Source: Pelagibius sp050330205
GTDB lineage: Bacteria; Pseudomonadota; Alphaproteobacteria; Kiloniellales; Kiloniellaceae
Direction: 5' to 3'
Assembly: GCA_050330205.1 (NCBI GenBank)
Contig: JBHJOA010000011.1
Location: 50,450-114,449 of the forward strand
DNA: 64,000 nt
The notes under the pieces are model-generated. The model was not told the DNA's origin. It made no database searches and saw only the letters and a program-made list of their open reading frames with translations. The position numbers and the translations under genes were made by a program. Shown piece after piece: positions 37,102-47,379 of the stretch (within the stretch, counting starts at the first letter, position 1; each line of letters begins with the position of its first letter).

Positions 37102-38427
37102 TCAGCCGTTGTCGCGGAGCACCTGGCCGGCGAGGTAGAGCGAGCCGCAGATGAGGACGCGGCCGGGTTGCTGTGCCTTGGCGAGGACGGCCTGTAGCGC
37201 CTCGGCGACGGAGCCTGCAGGCTCGGCGTCGATGCCCGCCTGCGTCGCATAGCCGGCCGCCGTCTCGGCGGCAAGGCTCGCCGCTTCGCCGGGAATGCGC
37301 ACGGCTTTCAGGGCGTGGGCGTGCGGTGCCAACGCCTCGAGATAGCCGGCGGCCACCTTGGTATCGAGCATGCCGTAGATGAGCTCGAGCGGGCGATCGT
37401 GCCAGTCCTTCAGGGTCTCGGCGAGGGCAATGCCGGCGGCCGGATTGTGGCCGCCGTCGAGCCATAGTTCCCAGCCCGGCGGCAGGGCGTCGGCGAGCGG
37501 ACCCTTCACCAGGCGCTGCAGGCGTGCCGGCCAGCTCGCGCTCGAAATGCCTGCCGCCGTCGCGGCCCCCGCAAGGCCGAATTCCGCAAGCTGTGTCGCG
37601 CAGGCGGCGGCCAGCGCTGCGTTGGCGACCTGGTGACTGCCGAGCAGTGAAGGCGTCGGCAGGTCGAGAACGCCGTTTGCATCCTGGTAGCGGAAGCCCG
37701 CTGCCGTCGCCGCGAACCGCCAGTCGCGGTCGCAGACGAAGAGCGGTGCGCCGATTTCGGTTGCGTGCCGTTCCAGCACGGCGAGAGTCGCCGGCTCCTG
37801 TGGCCCGACGACGCAGGTGACTCCCGGCTTCATGATGCCGGCCTTTTCGCCGGCGATTGCCTCCAGGGTGGTGCCGAGGAATTGCTGGTGATCCAGGGCG
37901 ATCGGTGTGATCGCGGTCAGCCGCGGACGCGCCACCACGTTGGTGGCGTCGAGCCGGCCGCCGAGACCGACCTCCAGCAGCAGGATATCGGCGGGGTCAT
38001 CGGCGAAGGCGAGGAAGGCGGCGGCGGTGGTCACCTCGAAGAAGGTGATCGGCTCCGGCCCGTTCACCGCTTCGCAGCGTTCCAGCAGGGCGATCAGCGC
38101 CGCCTCGTCGATGAGGCCGGAGGTCAGGCGGATGCGCTCGTGAAAGCGCACCAGGTGCGGCGAGGTGTAGACCTGCACGCGTCGGCCGGCGGCCTCCAGC
38201 ATGGCCCGCAGGAAGGCGAGCAGCGAGCCCTTGCCGTTGGTGCCGGCGACGTGGACCACCGGCGCGAGGCGCTGCTCGGGATGGCCGAGCAAGGCGAGCA
38301 GCCGCTCGATGCGGCCGAGCGAGAGGTCGATGACCTTGGGATGCAGGCGGGTCAGGCGGTCGAGGACCGCATCGCTGGACTTGCCGCTGGCGGCGGCTGC
38401 TGCCGGCGCGTCAACGGCGGGGGGCAT
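37102..38427 (-). CDS. folC: Bifunctional dihydrofolate/folylpolyglutamate synthase
   Basis: This 441-aa Mur-ligase-family enzyme adds glutamate to dihydropteroate and then extends folate polyglutamates. The P-loop is HVAGTNGKGS, followed by SPHLVRFHERI and, further on, the ALDHQQFLG stretch. Its N-terminus overlaps the end of accD by 17 bases, so the two are coupled. accD-folC after trpA is the common proteobacterial order. Confidence 0.95.
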   Translation of the reverse strand: MPPAVDAPAAAAASGKSSDAVLDRLTRLHPKVIDLSLGRIERLLALLGHPEQRLAPVVHVAGTNGKGSLLAFLRAMLEAAGRRVQVYTSPHLVRFHERIRLTSGLIDEAALIALLERCEAVNGPEPITFFEVTTAAAFLAFADDPADILLLEVGLGGRLDATNVVARPRLTAITPIALDHQQFLGTTLEAIAGEKAGIMKPGVTCVVGPQEPATLAVLERHATEIGAPLFVCDRDWRFAATAAGFRYQDANGVLDLPTPSLLGSHQVANAALAAACATQLAEFGLAGAATAAGISSASWPARLQRLVKGPLADALPPGWELWLDGGHNPAAGIALAETLKDWHDRPLELIYGMLDTKVAAGYLEALAPHAHALKAVRIPGEAASLAAETAAGYATQAGIDAEPAGSVAEALQAVLAKAQQPGRVLICGSLYLAGQVLRDNG

Positions 38428-39439
38428 CGCCCTCCCCGGTGTCGCCGGCGATCTCGGCGGCGGCGCCTTCGGGCGTCCGGACCTCGGGCGCCGGCGGAAT
38501 CTCCACCTCGGCCACGCCTTGGGTCGCGGCTACGCGGCGGGCGCCGCCCTTGCGGCCGTCACCCTTGATCGGCACCACCTCGGCGCTCGGCGTCTTGTCG
38601 CGCAACAGGGCCAGGATGCGCACCAGGGTGGCGCGCAGGTCGCCACGCCGTACCACCATGTCGACCATGCCGTGGTCGAGCAGGTACTCGGCACGCTGGA
38701 AGCCCTCGGGCAGCGACTCGCGGATGGTCTCCTCGATGACCCGCTGGCCGGCAAAGCCGATAACGGCACCGGGCTCGGCCAGCGAGATGTCGCCCAGCAT
38801 GGCGAAGGAAGCCGTGACGCCGCCGGTGGTGGGATCGGTCAGCACCACGATGTAGGGCAGACCGGCCTCCTTCACCATGTCCACCGCGGCGACCGAGCGC
38901 GGCATCTGCATGAGCGAGAGGATGCCCTCCTGCATGCGTGCGCCGCCGGAGGCGGGAATGACGATCAACGGTGCTTCCTGCAACACCGCCAGGCGCGCGG
39001 CCGCCAGCAGGCCCTCGCCGACAGCGACGCCCATGGAGCCGCCCATGAAGGCGAAGTTGAAGACGGCGATGACCGTCGGCTTGCCGTCCATGGTGCCGTG
39101 CGCCACCACGATGGCCTCGTCGGGACCGTTCTTGGCCTGGGCCTCGCGCAGGCGGTCGGTATAGCGCTTGCGGTCGCGGAACTTCAGCGGGTCGAGCGGC
39201 ACCTCGGGAAGCTCAATCGCCTTGAAGGCGGCGTCGTCGAACAGCAGCTCGAGGCGGCGGCGCGCGGAGATGCGCATGTGAAAGCCGCAATGCGGGCAGA
39301 CCCTGAGATTGTTCTCCAACTCGCGGTGAAAGATCATCTGGCTGCAGCTGGAGCACTTTTCCCAGAGGTTGTCCGGTACCTCGGGCTTCTGCACCAGGGC
39401 GCGGATCTTCGGCCTGACGTAGTTGGTGATCCAGTTCAT
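38411..39439 (-). CDS. accD: Acetyl-CoA carboxylase carboxyltransferase subunit beta
   Basis: This 342-aa protein has the N-terminal zinc ribbon (CSSC then CPHC) and the crotonase-type carboxyltransferase body with GGSMGVAVGEG and SGGARMQEG. With AccA it makes malonyl-CoA, the first step of fatty acid synthesis. A C-terminal tail of about 40 residues, Ala/Glu/Pro-rich, exceeds the conserved domain. It lies 21 bases after trpA. Confidence 0.96.
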   Translation of the reverse strand: MNWITNYVRPKIRALVQKPEVPDNLWEKCSSCSQMIFHRELENNLRVCPHCGFHMRISARRRLELLFDDAAFKAIELPEVPLDPLKFRDRKRYTDRLREAQAKNGPDEAIVVAHGTMDGKPTVIAVFNFAFMGGSMGVAVGEGLLAAARLAVLQEAPLIVIPASGGARMQEGILSLMQMPRSVAAVDMVKEAGLPYIVVLTDPTTGGVTASFAMLGDISLAEPGAVIGFAGQRVIEETIRESLPEGFQRAEYLLDHGMVDMVVRRGDLRATLVRILALLRDKTPSAEVVPIKGDGRKGGARRVAATQGVAEVEIPPAPEVRTPEGAAAEIAGDTGEGDAPRR

Positions 39440-39460
39440 GGGCGGGCTGCTCCCCCGAGG

Positions 39461-40305
39461 TTAAGCGGCGCGGCTGCTGCGTACGCCGCTGGCCAACGAT
39501 TCTACCAGCGCCAGCACCTTGGCGGCCAGCCCTGGCTTGGCCTTGCCGTTCTCGTCCAGCTCCGCCTTCACCGCGTCGACGATGGCCGAGCCGACCACGG
39601 CTGCGTCGGCGATGCCGGCGATCGCGGCGGCCTGCGCCGGCGTGCGGATGCCGAAGCCGACGGCGATCGGAAGATCGGTGTGGCGGCGCAGGCGGGCGAC
39701 CGCCTCGCGCACATGGTCGGTCGGCACTGCGGCGGTGCCGGTGATCCCCATGATGGAGACGTAGTAGACGAAGCCGCTGGTGTTGTTCAGCACCGTCGGC
39801 AGGCGCTTGTCGTCGGTGGTCGGCGTGGCCAGGCGGATCCAGTGCAGGCCGGCCTTCAGCGCCGGCAGGCAGAGCTCCGCGTCCTCCTCCGGCGGCAGGT
39901 CGACGATGATCAGGCCGTCGACTCCGGCCACCTTGGCGTCGGCGACGAAGCGCTCGACGCCGTAGCTGTAGATCGGGTTGTAGTAGCCCATCAGGATGAT
40001 CGGCGTGTCGGCGTCGTCCTTGCGGAATGCGCACACCGCCGCCAGGGTCTTGGCCAGCGTCATGCCGGCTTTCAGCGCGCGCAGGCTGGAGGCCTGGACC
40101 GGCGGCCCCTCGGCCATGGGGTCGGAGAAGGGCATGCCGACCTCGATGAGGTCGGCGCCGGCGCCCGGCAGGCCCTTGATGATCTCCAGCGAGGTCTCCG
40201 GGTCGGGATCGCCGGCGGTGACGAAGGCCACCAGCGCGCCGCGCCCGGCGGCCTTCAGCGCGGCAAAGCGCCTTTCGATGCGACTCTCTCCGCTCACAGC
40301 TCCAC

Positions 40306-40309
<4 letters not shown>
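39461..40309 (-). CDS. trpA: Tryptophan synthase alpha subunit
   Basis: This 282-aa TIM-barrel enzyme cleaves indole-3-glycerol phosphate to indole. The catalytic pair is visible in IEVGMPFSDPMAEGP (Glu and the downstream Asp). The start is a GTG at 40309 that overlaps the trpB stop in the sequence GTGA, with GGAG seven bases upstream; longer versions in this frame run into trpB. Coupled translation keeps alpha and beta subunits equal. Confidence 0.95.
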
Positions 40310-41538
<1,229 letters not shown>

Positions 41539-41652
41539 GGGGGACGTCTTGTCCTTGTTCGCGTTAGCTTGGTTTGTGAAGGGCGGACTTTGCCCGATTG
41601 GGGCGGTCTCCGCAATGCCCGGAAGCTGCGGTTTCCGCCGTTTCAGGGGTCG

Positions 41653-42300
41653 CTAGAGCGCCCGGGCGGCCGCCAGGAAAGCCCGGATTTTCTGCGGATT
41701 CTTGAGCCCCGGCGCGTCCTCGACGCCGGAGGAGACGTCCACCGCCGGCGCGCCCGACAGGGCGACCGCCCGGGCGACGTTCTCCGGCGTCAGGCCGCCG
41801 GCCAGCATCCACGGCAGCGGCCAGGCGGTGCCGGACAGCAGAGTCCAGTCGAAGGCCACGGCATTGCCGCCCGGCAGGGCGTCCTTCATTTCCGCCGGGG
41901 GCTTGGCGTCGAACAGCAGGCGGTCGGCGACGGGCAGGAAGGGCTCGACGGCCTCGAGATCCCCGGCCTGGCGCAGCTTCACCACCTTCATGACCGGCAG
42001 GCCGAAGCGCGCCTTGACGGCGGCGACCCGCTCAGGGCTCTCGCTGCCGTGCAGCTGCAGGAGATCGAGGGGCACCGCCTTCAAAATACCCTCGATGGTG
42101 GCGTCCTCGGCATCGACCAGCAGGCCGGTCTTGACGATGCCCGGCGGGATCAGTGCGGCCAGCGGCGTGGCCTCATGCGGCGTGACGGCACGCGGGCTGC
42201 GTGGATAGAACACCAGCCCGACGAAGGCGGCCCCGCCCTCGACGGCGGCGGTCATCGACTCGGGTGTCGAGATCCCGCAGATTTTCACCTGGACAGTCAT
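41653..42300 (-). CDS. trpF: Phosphoribosylanthranilate isomerase
   Basis: This 215-aa TIM-barrel enzyme converts phosphoribosylanthranilate to the deoxyribulose form in tryptophan synthesis. KICGI near the N-terminus holds the catalytic Cys, and GGLTPENV near the end is the phosphate-binding loop. Together with trpB and trpA it forms the usual alphaproteobacterial trpFBA cluster; trpE, G, C and D are outside the window. Confidence 0.96.
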   Translation of the reverse strand: MTVQVKICGISTPESMTAAVEGGAAFVGLVFYPRSPRAVTPHEATPLAALIPPGIVKTGLLVDAEDATIEGILKAVPLDLLQLHGSESPERVAAVKARFGLPVMKVVKLRQAGDLEAVEPFLPVADRLLFDAKPPAEMKDALPGGNAVAFDWTLLSGTAWPLPWMLAGGLTPENVARAVALSGAPAVDVSSGVEDAPGLKNPQKIRAFLAAARAL

Positions 42301-42342
42301 GGCGCGGGATTAGCGCCTCTCGGATGCGCGAAGTCAACCGGG

Positions 42343-43128
42343 TCAGTCGAAGCGCTCGAGGACTTCCTTGTCGGGCGCCGGCACCCAGCCGGTGCAGTTG
42401 CGAAAGGCGATAACATAGAAGGCGAGGGAGAGCGCCTCCACCAGCCACATGTTGGCATGCCATAGCAGTAGGGCGACGAAGGTTCCGGAATCGGAGTCTC
42501 TCAAGGAGTCCGTCAAAAGGGCGAGCAGCCGATTGATGCCTTCCGCGGGCAGAACGACGCTGAGCCCGATCGCGATGAAGAGGGTGAAGGAGATGCCGCG
42601 CGTGTGCCGCCAGGCATGGGCGAAGCTATAGGGCTCGTCGACCGCCGCTGCGACGTATACGAAAGCAAAGCGAAGGCCGAGGTAGAGCAACGGCATAAAC
42701 AGCGCCCAGTAGGCGATGGTGGCCTCTGTGCCATCGATCCCCAATGCCACCGAAAGGTAATGGAAGAACGTCAGCGGCAGGTTGATGACCGAGAGCAGCA
42801 GCGCGTAGCCGAGAAAACGCCCATGCCGCGCCCGCAGCCGTGGAAATACCACGACGTCACCGGAGGTCGGTCCGAGCAGCAGGAAGCGCAGCCAGGCGAC
42901 CGCCATGAGAGTCCAGGGCAGCTCGGCGCCGAACTCCCGCACCAGGCGGTATTCGAGGGGGCCGAGCAGAGTGCCCAGCACGGTGATCAGAAACAGCAAG
43001 ACAAACGGCAGCACCGTCACCTTCGCCATCGTCGCCAGGTTGCCGAACACGAGACGATAGGCCTCCGAAACGGTGGGCAACAGCGGCAGCGGCGCCACGG
43101 CGCCAGATGGCGGCTCCGCCTGGATCAT
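42343..43128 (-). CDS. Multi-pass membrane protein, paralogue of the next but one gene
   Basis: This 261-aa protein has about five or six hydrophobic segments and no signal peptide. Conserved-looking blocks include AYRLVFGNL near the N-terminus, DEPYSFAHAWRHT(R)G in the middle and RNCTGWVPAP at the end. The protein at 43375 has the matching EEPYSFAYAWQHTKG and RTCTGWVPAA, so the two are paralogues. The family is not one I can name. The ATG overlaps the stop of a 52-aa ORF (ATGA). It separates trpF from pyrF, which are often closer in relatives. Confidence 0.72.
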   Translation of the reverse strand: MIQAEPPSGAVAPLPLLPTVSEAYRLVFGNLATMAKVTVLPFVLLFLITVLGTLLGPLEYRLVREFGAELPWTLMAVAWLRFLLLGPTSGDVVVFPRLRARHGRFLGYALLLSVINLPLTFFHYLSVALGIDGTEATIAYWALFMPLLYLGLRFAFVYVAAAVDEPYSFAHAWRHTRGISFTLFIAIGLSVVLPAEGINRLLALLTDSLRDSDSGTFVALLLWHANMWLVEALSLAFYVIAFRNCTGWVPAPDKEVLERFD

Positions 43129-43283
43129 TCGAAGCGCTCGAGGATCTCATGGCGCGGTGTGCCCCAGCCGCTGAGTTGCGCGTGGGCGGAGGCGCGCGCG
43201 TCCGTCGTCAGGCAGAAGATGGCGCGGAAGGTTGCGCCGAAGGCCAGCTTCGCCGAGGCCGGCCGCGCTTCCGTCATGGTCAT
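43125..43283 (-). CDS. 52-aa ORF coupled to the downstream membrane protein, possible paralogue remnant
   Basis: Reading ATG ACC ATG ACG from 43283, this frame encodes 52 residues (begins MTMTEARPASAK, ends GWGTPRHEILERFE) and stops in an ATGA overlap with the membrane gene at 42343. Its tail resembles the end of that gene's product (GWVPAPDKEVLERFD); the DNA shares an exact 16-base run, 42347-42362 and 43129-43144. It has no membrane helix. It may be a small coupled protein, or the surviving 3' end of a third paralogue whose body was deleted. Confidence 0.55.
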   Translation of the reverse strand: MTMTEARPASAKLAFGATFRAIFCLTTDARASAHAQLSGWGTPRHEILERFE

Positions 43284-43374
43284 GCAAGGCTCCCTCGGAC
43301 GGCTTGTCGAACTCCCAACCGGGACGATAGCCGCCGCCGGTGAACTCGACCAAAGGAAAGGGGCTGGGTGCGGC

Positions 43375-44250
43375 CTAAAAGCCGCCGTTGCGGTCCTCGT
43401 CCTGCGGCGCCGGCAGGGTCGCCGGTGCGGCCGGCACCCAGCCGGTGCAGGTGCGGAAGGCCAGGGCGACGATGCTGTAGAGCACCGCCAGCACCGCCAT
43501 GGACAGAGCCTCGGTGACCATCTTCAGGGTGAGCGTGGCAATGGGCGAGACTTCCAGCGCCTGGCCATCATCGGTCAGTTGGCCGGCACCGGGCGCCGGG
43601 GTGCCGCCCATCTGCACTGCCGCGAGATCGAAGAGAGAGACGCCGACCACCGCGGTGAAGAGGGCGCTGACCAGCAGACTGACCGCCAGCATCAGGGGAA
43701 TCCCCGCCAGCAACAGCAGCAGAGTGAGGCGCCAGCCCTGTCCCTTGGTGTGCTGCCAGGCATAGGCGAAGCTGTAGGGTTCCTCGACCGCCAGGGCGGG
43801 AAAGAGGAAGCAGCAGCGTGAAGCCAGGTACAGCAGGCCGATGGCTACCACTGCCGAAGGCACCGGCAGGACCATCGTCAACATGCCGCCGAAGACCAGC
43901 AGTCCAGTCCCAAGCATCAGCCCGAAACCGAAGAAACGCCAGTGCCGCCGATCCCAGCGCAGCACGGGCCGCACCAGTCCCGCCGGTCCGAGCAGCATCA
44001 CGCGGTACCAGTTGACGCCGAAGTGGCTGTAGGCGGCGATCGGCGCCAGCAGCATGAGCAGCAGCGTGAAGGGATTGGGTGGCAGCACAAGGGCAACCAC
44101 TGTGGTGGCACCAAGCAGCAGCAGGCCGCCGGCGGCGGCGCGCAGCAACAACGCCGGATCGCTGTAGGCCGCAGTGAAGGCAGCGATCAGCGTATCGAAA
44201 ATCGGCAGGTTCGCCACCGCCTGGGGCGGCGGCTGGTTGTTGGCGTTCAT
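43375..44250 (-). CDS. Multi-pass membrane protein, paralogue of the 42343 gene product
   Basis: This 291-aa protein has about six hydrophobic segments. Matching blocks with its paralogue are EEPYSFAYAWQHTKG and FRTCTGWVPA, placed in the same order. It adds a Pro/Gly-rich loop (about 215-240) that the other lacks. I start it at the ATG giving MNANNQPPPQ, 13 bases after the pyrF stop; an upstream extension overlaps pyrF. Function is unknown. Neighbouring order pyrF - paralogue - 52-aa ORF - paralogue suggests local duplication. Confidence 0.72.
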   Translation of the reverse strand: MNANNQPPPQAVANLPIFDTLIAAFTAAYSDPALLLRAAAGGLLLLGATTVVALVLPPNPFTLLLMLLAPIAAYSHFGVNWYRVMLLGPAGLVRPVLRWDRRHWRFFGFGLMLGTGLLVFGGMLTMVLPVPSAVVAIGLLYLASRCCFLFPALAVEEPYSFAYAWQHTKGQGWRLTLLLLLAGIPLMLAVSLLVSALFTAVVGVSLFDLAAVQMGGTPAPGAGQLTDDGQALEVSPIATLTLKMVTEALSMAVLAVLYSIVALAFRTCTGWVPAAPATLPAPQDEDRNGGF

Positions 44251-44263
44251 GCGGCTGTCAGTG

Positions 44264-45001
44264 TCACGCCTCGACGCCGGCCGCGTCCAGGTCGGCCGCA
44301 ATGCGTCGGGCGGCGGCCAGGGGGTCATCCGCCGCCGCGATGGGTCGGCCGATGACGATGTGGTCGGCCCCGGCGGCGATGGCGTCTTCGGGTGTCATGA
44401 TTCGCTTCTGGTCGCCGGCTGCCGACCAGTGTGGACGGATGCCGGGTACCACCAGCAGAAAGTCCGGGCCGCAGGCCTTGCGCAGCAGGGTGATCTCCCT
44501 GGACGAGCAAACCACGCCGTCAAGCCCGCTTTCCTGCGCCAGGCGGGCCAGGCGCTCGACCTGGACCTCGAGCGGGCCCAGCTGTCCGACCTCTTTGAGG
44601 TCGGCGGCGTCCAGGCTGGTCAGCACGGTGACGCCGATCACCTTGGGCAGCTCGATGCCGAGATCCTCGGCAGTTTCGCGCGCCGCCTCGGCCGCCGCCG
44701 TCATCATGGCGCGTCCGCCGGAAGCGTGCACGTTGAGGATCCTGGGCCGAAGGTGGACGGCGGCACGCACCGCGCCGGCCACGGTGTTGGGGATGTCGTG
44801 GAACTTCAGGTCGAGGAACAGCGGCGCGCCGCCGGCGGCCAGGCGCACGCCGTCCGGTCCATGGGCGGTAAACAGTTCCTTACCGATCTTCACGCCGCCG
44901 ACGGCGCCGACCAGCTGGCGCGCGATGCGCGCCGCCTTGTCGACGTCCGCCGTGTCGAGGCCGACGAAGATGCGTTCGTGGGGGGCGAGTTTCGTAGTCA
45001 T
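44264..45001 (-). CDS. pyrF: Orotidine 5'-phosphate decarboxylase
   Basis: This 245-aa enzyme makes UMP in pyrimidine synthesis. The catalytic charged network is visible in FLDLKFHDIPNT (Asp-x-Lys-x-x-Asp), and the phosphate loop in VPGIRP and IVIGRPI. It lies between two accessory inserts: the membrane paralogues downstream and the flavoprotein gene upstream. Confidence 0.96.
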   Translation of the reverse strand: MTTKLAPHERIFVGLDTADVDKAARIARQLVGAVGGVKIGKELFTAHGPDGVRLAAGGAPLFLDLKFHDIPNTVAGAVRAAVHLRPRILNVHASGGRAMMTAAAEAARETAEDLGIELPKVIGVTVLTSLDAADLKEVGQLGPLEVQVERLARLAQESGLDGVVCSSREITLLRKACGPDFLLVVPGIRPHWSAAGDQKRIMTPEDAIAAGADHIVIGRPIAAADDPLAAARRIAADLDAAGVEA

Positions 45002-45048
45002 GGCCTCTTCCTACCAGAGCATCGCCTGCCGGTCACCCACACCGTTGC

Positions 45049-46167
45049 CTAGGCGCGGGTCAGGGTCTGATGGCGGCCCTCCGCCCAGAGGCGGAACTGT
45101 TTGAAGGAGATCTCGCCCGTCGCGGTGCGGGCGAGCTGCTCGCCCATGAGGGCGCCGAACTTGAACATGTGCCCGCTGCAGCCGCCGATCAGCAGGATCG
45201 GCCCGTTGCTCTCGGTGACGAAGCGCTCGTCCGGAGACACGGCATAGGGGCAGACCTGGCCGCGCAACACCTTGTAGTCGGCGAAGTCATGCAGCAGCGG
45301 GGCGAAGGCGGAAGCCACCTCGGCCGCCTCGTTGCGGCCCAGCGGGTCCAGGTTGTCCGGGTCGCCGGGTCGCCGGTGCTGGCCGCAGCCGAATTTCAGC
45401 TCGCTGCCGCCGGCCGGCGGCGCCGCGTAGATGTCCACCTCGTTCAGCAGGTGGACCATGACCGGCGCCTTCGCCCAGCTCTCGGCATGGGCTTCCGGAG
45501 GTTCCATGTAGGCAACGACCTGGCGGTGCGGCACAGCACGGCGCTTGAGTTCCGGGAACAGCTTGGCGGTCCAGGCGCCGGCGGCCACCACGATGGCGTC
45601 GGCGGTCTCGCGCCTGCCGTTCTCCAGGGTGACGGCGCTGGCCGCCGGGTCGACGCCCACCACGCGGGCCTCGCCGCGCAGGCTGACGCCGCGGCGGCCG
45701 AGGTCGCGGATCAGCGAATCGACGATGCGCGAGGCAAACAGCAGGCCACCGGTCTTGTTGTAGAGGCCCCAGGCTTCCGGGGGCGCCTTCATGAAGGGGC
45801 AGAGCGCCTCGATCTGCTTGGCGTCCAGGGTCTCGTAGTCGAGGCCCAGGTGATCGAGGGTCTGGCGCGAGAGGTCGGCCCAGTCGCCCTCCTCCGTCGA
45901 CAGCGCCAGGCTGCCGACCTCGGCATAGTGGGATTCGCCGAGATCGTCCCACAGGCGCTGCCAGGACCTCAGGGCGTCGACCGTCATGGCGCAGTAGCCG
46001 GGCTGGTCGGAATAGGGCAGGCGGATCAGGCGGTGCTGGTCGTAGGACGCGCCGCCCTCGTGCGGCAGCGGCCCCTGCTCGAAAAGCAGCGCCTCGTGGC
46101 CGCCGCGCGCCAGGGCCCAGGCCGTCGACAGACCGACGATGCCGCCCCCGATGATGATGACCTTCAT
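45049..46167 (-). CDS. Sarcosine oxidase/N-methyltryptophan oxidase-like FAD enzyme
   Basis: This 372-aa protein starts MKVIIIGGGIVGLSTAWALA, the FAD dinucleotide fold, after an AGAAGG ribosome-binding site. Near the end, QVCPYAVSPDERFVTE has the Cys at which monomeric sarcosine oxidases covalently hold FAD, and GGCSGHMFKFG matches the substrate-side motif of that family. It oxidises a secondary or N-methyl amine, releasing hydrogen peroxide; the precise substrate is unknown. It lies with an ornithine-cyclodeaminase-like gene on the same strand, so the two may act on related amino compounds. Confidence 0.85.
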   Translation of the reverse strand: MKVIIIGGGIVGLSTAWALARGGHEALLFEQGPLPHEGGASYDQHRLIRLPYSDQPGYCAMTVDALRSWQRLWDDLGESHYAEVGSLALSTEEGDWADLSRQTLDHLGLDYETLDAKQIEALCPFMKAPPEAWGLYNKTGGLLFASRIVDSLIRDLGRRGVSLRGEARVVGVDPAASAVTLENGRRETADAIVVAAGAWTAKLFPELKRRAVPHRQVVAYMEPPEAHAESWAKAPVMVHLLNEVDIYAAPPAGGSELKFGCGQHRRPGDPDNLDPLGRNEAAEVASAFAPLLHDFADYKVLRGQVCPYAVSPDERFVTESNGPILLIGGCSGHMFKFGALMGEQLARTATGEISFKQFRLWAEGRHQTLTRA

Positions 46168-46426
46168 TGACTTGCAACCTTCTTGCCGGGCACCGCCGCC
46201 CCTACCGTCGTCCGGGGCGGGGATCGGCCGCGTCGGATCACGCGGGTGGCGCCGCGTCTTCCATAGCGCCCGGGCGGCCCGAAATCCAGTACCGGAATTC
46301 GGCCTCTGCTCCCCGCCCGGCACCACCTCGGCCAGGGCCTCGGTCGCCGCCGAGCGCGGCGGCCCGTGCGGCGAGGCTCCCCAATATGGGCCGAGCGAGC
46401 AACGAGAATGCGCCTGGCGTCAATAT

Positions 46427-47362
46427 CTAATAGCGCTCGAAGACCAGCTGCGCCGCAGCCAGATCCTCTATGGCGGTGCCGACCGACTTGAACAGCGTGA
46501 CCTGGTCGTAATAGCGCCGGCCGCTGCGATCGCCGCGGGTCAGTTCGAAGAGGTCGCCGGCGATGTCGTCGGCCGACAGCGCGCCGGCCGCGACGGCCTG
46601 CACGATGTCGCCGCCCTCCTTGGTGGCGCCGGCGCGGGTGTCGACGAAGACACGGGCGCGGCGCATCACCGCATCGTCGGTCTCGCGCATGTCGGGCCGA
46701 AAGGCGCCGACGAGGTCGATGTGCTGGCCCGGCTGCAGCCAGTCGCCCTGGATCAGCGGAGCCTTCGACAGGGTGGCGCAGGAGATGACGTCGGCGCCGC
46801 GCGCGGCGGACTCCAGATCGTCGGTCCAGTCGACACGGAAGTCGCGGCGGTTCATGCGTTTGGCCAGGCGCTGCGCCTTCTCCGGTGTGCGGCCCCAGAT
46901 CAGCACGTTGCAGATCGGCCGGACCGCCGCGTGGGCAACGATGAGCTGCGGCGCCAGGGCGCCGGTGCCGACCATCAGCAGGCGCTCCGCATCCGGGCGC
47001 GAGAGATAGCTGGAGGCCAGCGCCGAGGCGCCGGCGGTGCGCTTCACCGTCAGTGTCGGTCCGTCGATCAGCGCCAGCGGCGAGCCGTTCTTGCCGTCGA
47101 CCAGCACGTAGATGCCCATCACCGCCGGCAGGTCCTGCGCGGCGTTGTCGGGAAACACCGTCACCATCTTGATGCCGATGTGGCGGTCGACCTGCCAGGC
47201 CGGCATCAGCAGCAGCGTGGCGGTGCTGCCGCCGCTGACCTCGATGTCGTGGTGATGGCGCACGGGAACCCGGATGTCGCGCCGGAAAGCCTGGCGCAGG
47301 CGTTCGACCAGTGAGGGATAGTCGAGGGCAGCCTCGACCTCGGCAGCAGAGATGATGCGCAT
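46427..47362 (-). CDS. Ornithine cyclodeaminase/mu-crystallin family protein
   Basis: This 311-aa protein begins MRIISAAEVEAALDY and has the NAD-binding region LLMVGTGALAPQLIVAHAA with LIDGPTLTVKRTAGASALA upstream, both hallmarks of the family. Members act as ornithine cyclodeaminase, ketimine reductase, or N-alkyl amino acid dehydrogenase. Placement with a sarcosine-oxidase-like gene favours an imino or N-methyl amino acid route, which is inference. It begins 17 bases after the lapA-like gene ends. Confidence 0.85.
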   Translation of the reverse strand: MRIISAAEVEAALDYPSLVERLRQAFRRDIRVPVRHHHDIEVSGGSTATLLLMPAWQVDRHIGIKMVTVFPDNAAQDLPAVMGIYVLVDGKNGSPLALIDGPTLTVKRTAGASALASSYLSRPDAERLLMVGTGALAPQLIVAHAAVRPICNVLIWGRTPEKAQRLAKRMNRRDFRVDWTDDLESAARGADVISCATLSKAPLIQGDWLQPGQHIDLVGAFRPDMRETDDAVMRRARVFVDTRAGATKEGGDIVQAVAAGALSADDIAGDLFELTRGDRSGRRYYDQVTLFKSVGTAIEDLAAAQLVFERY

Positions 47363-47379
47363 CAGGCCGTCCGCACCAG

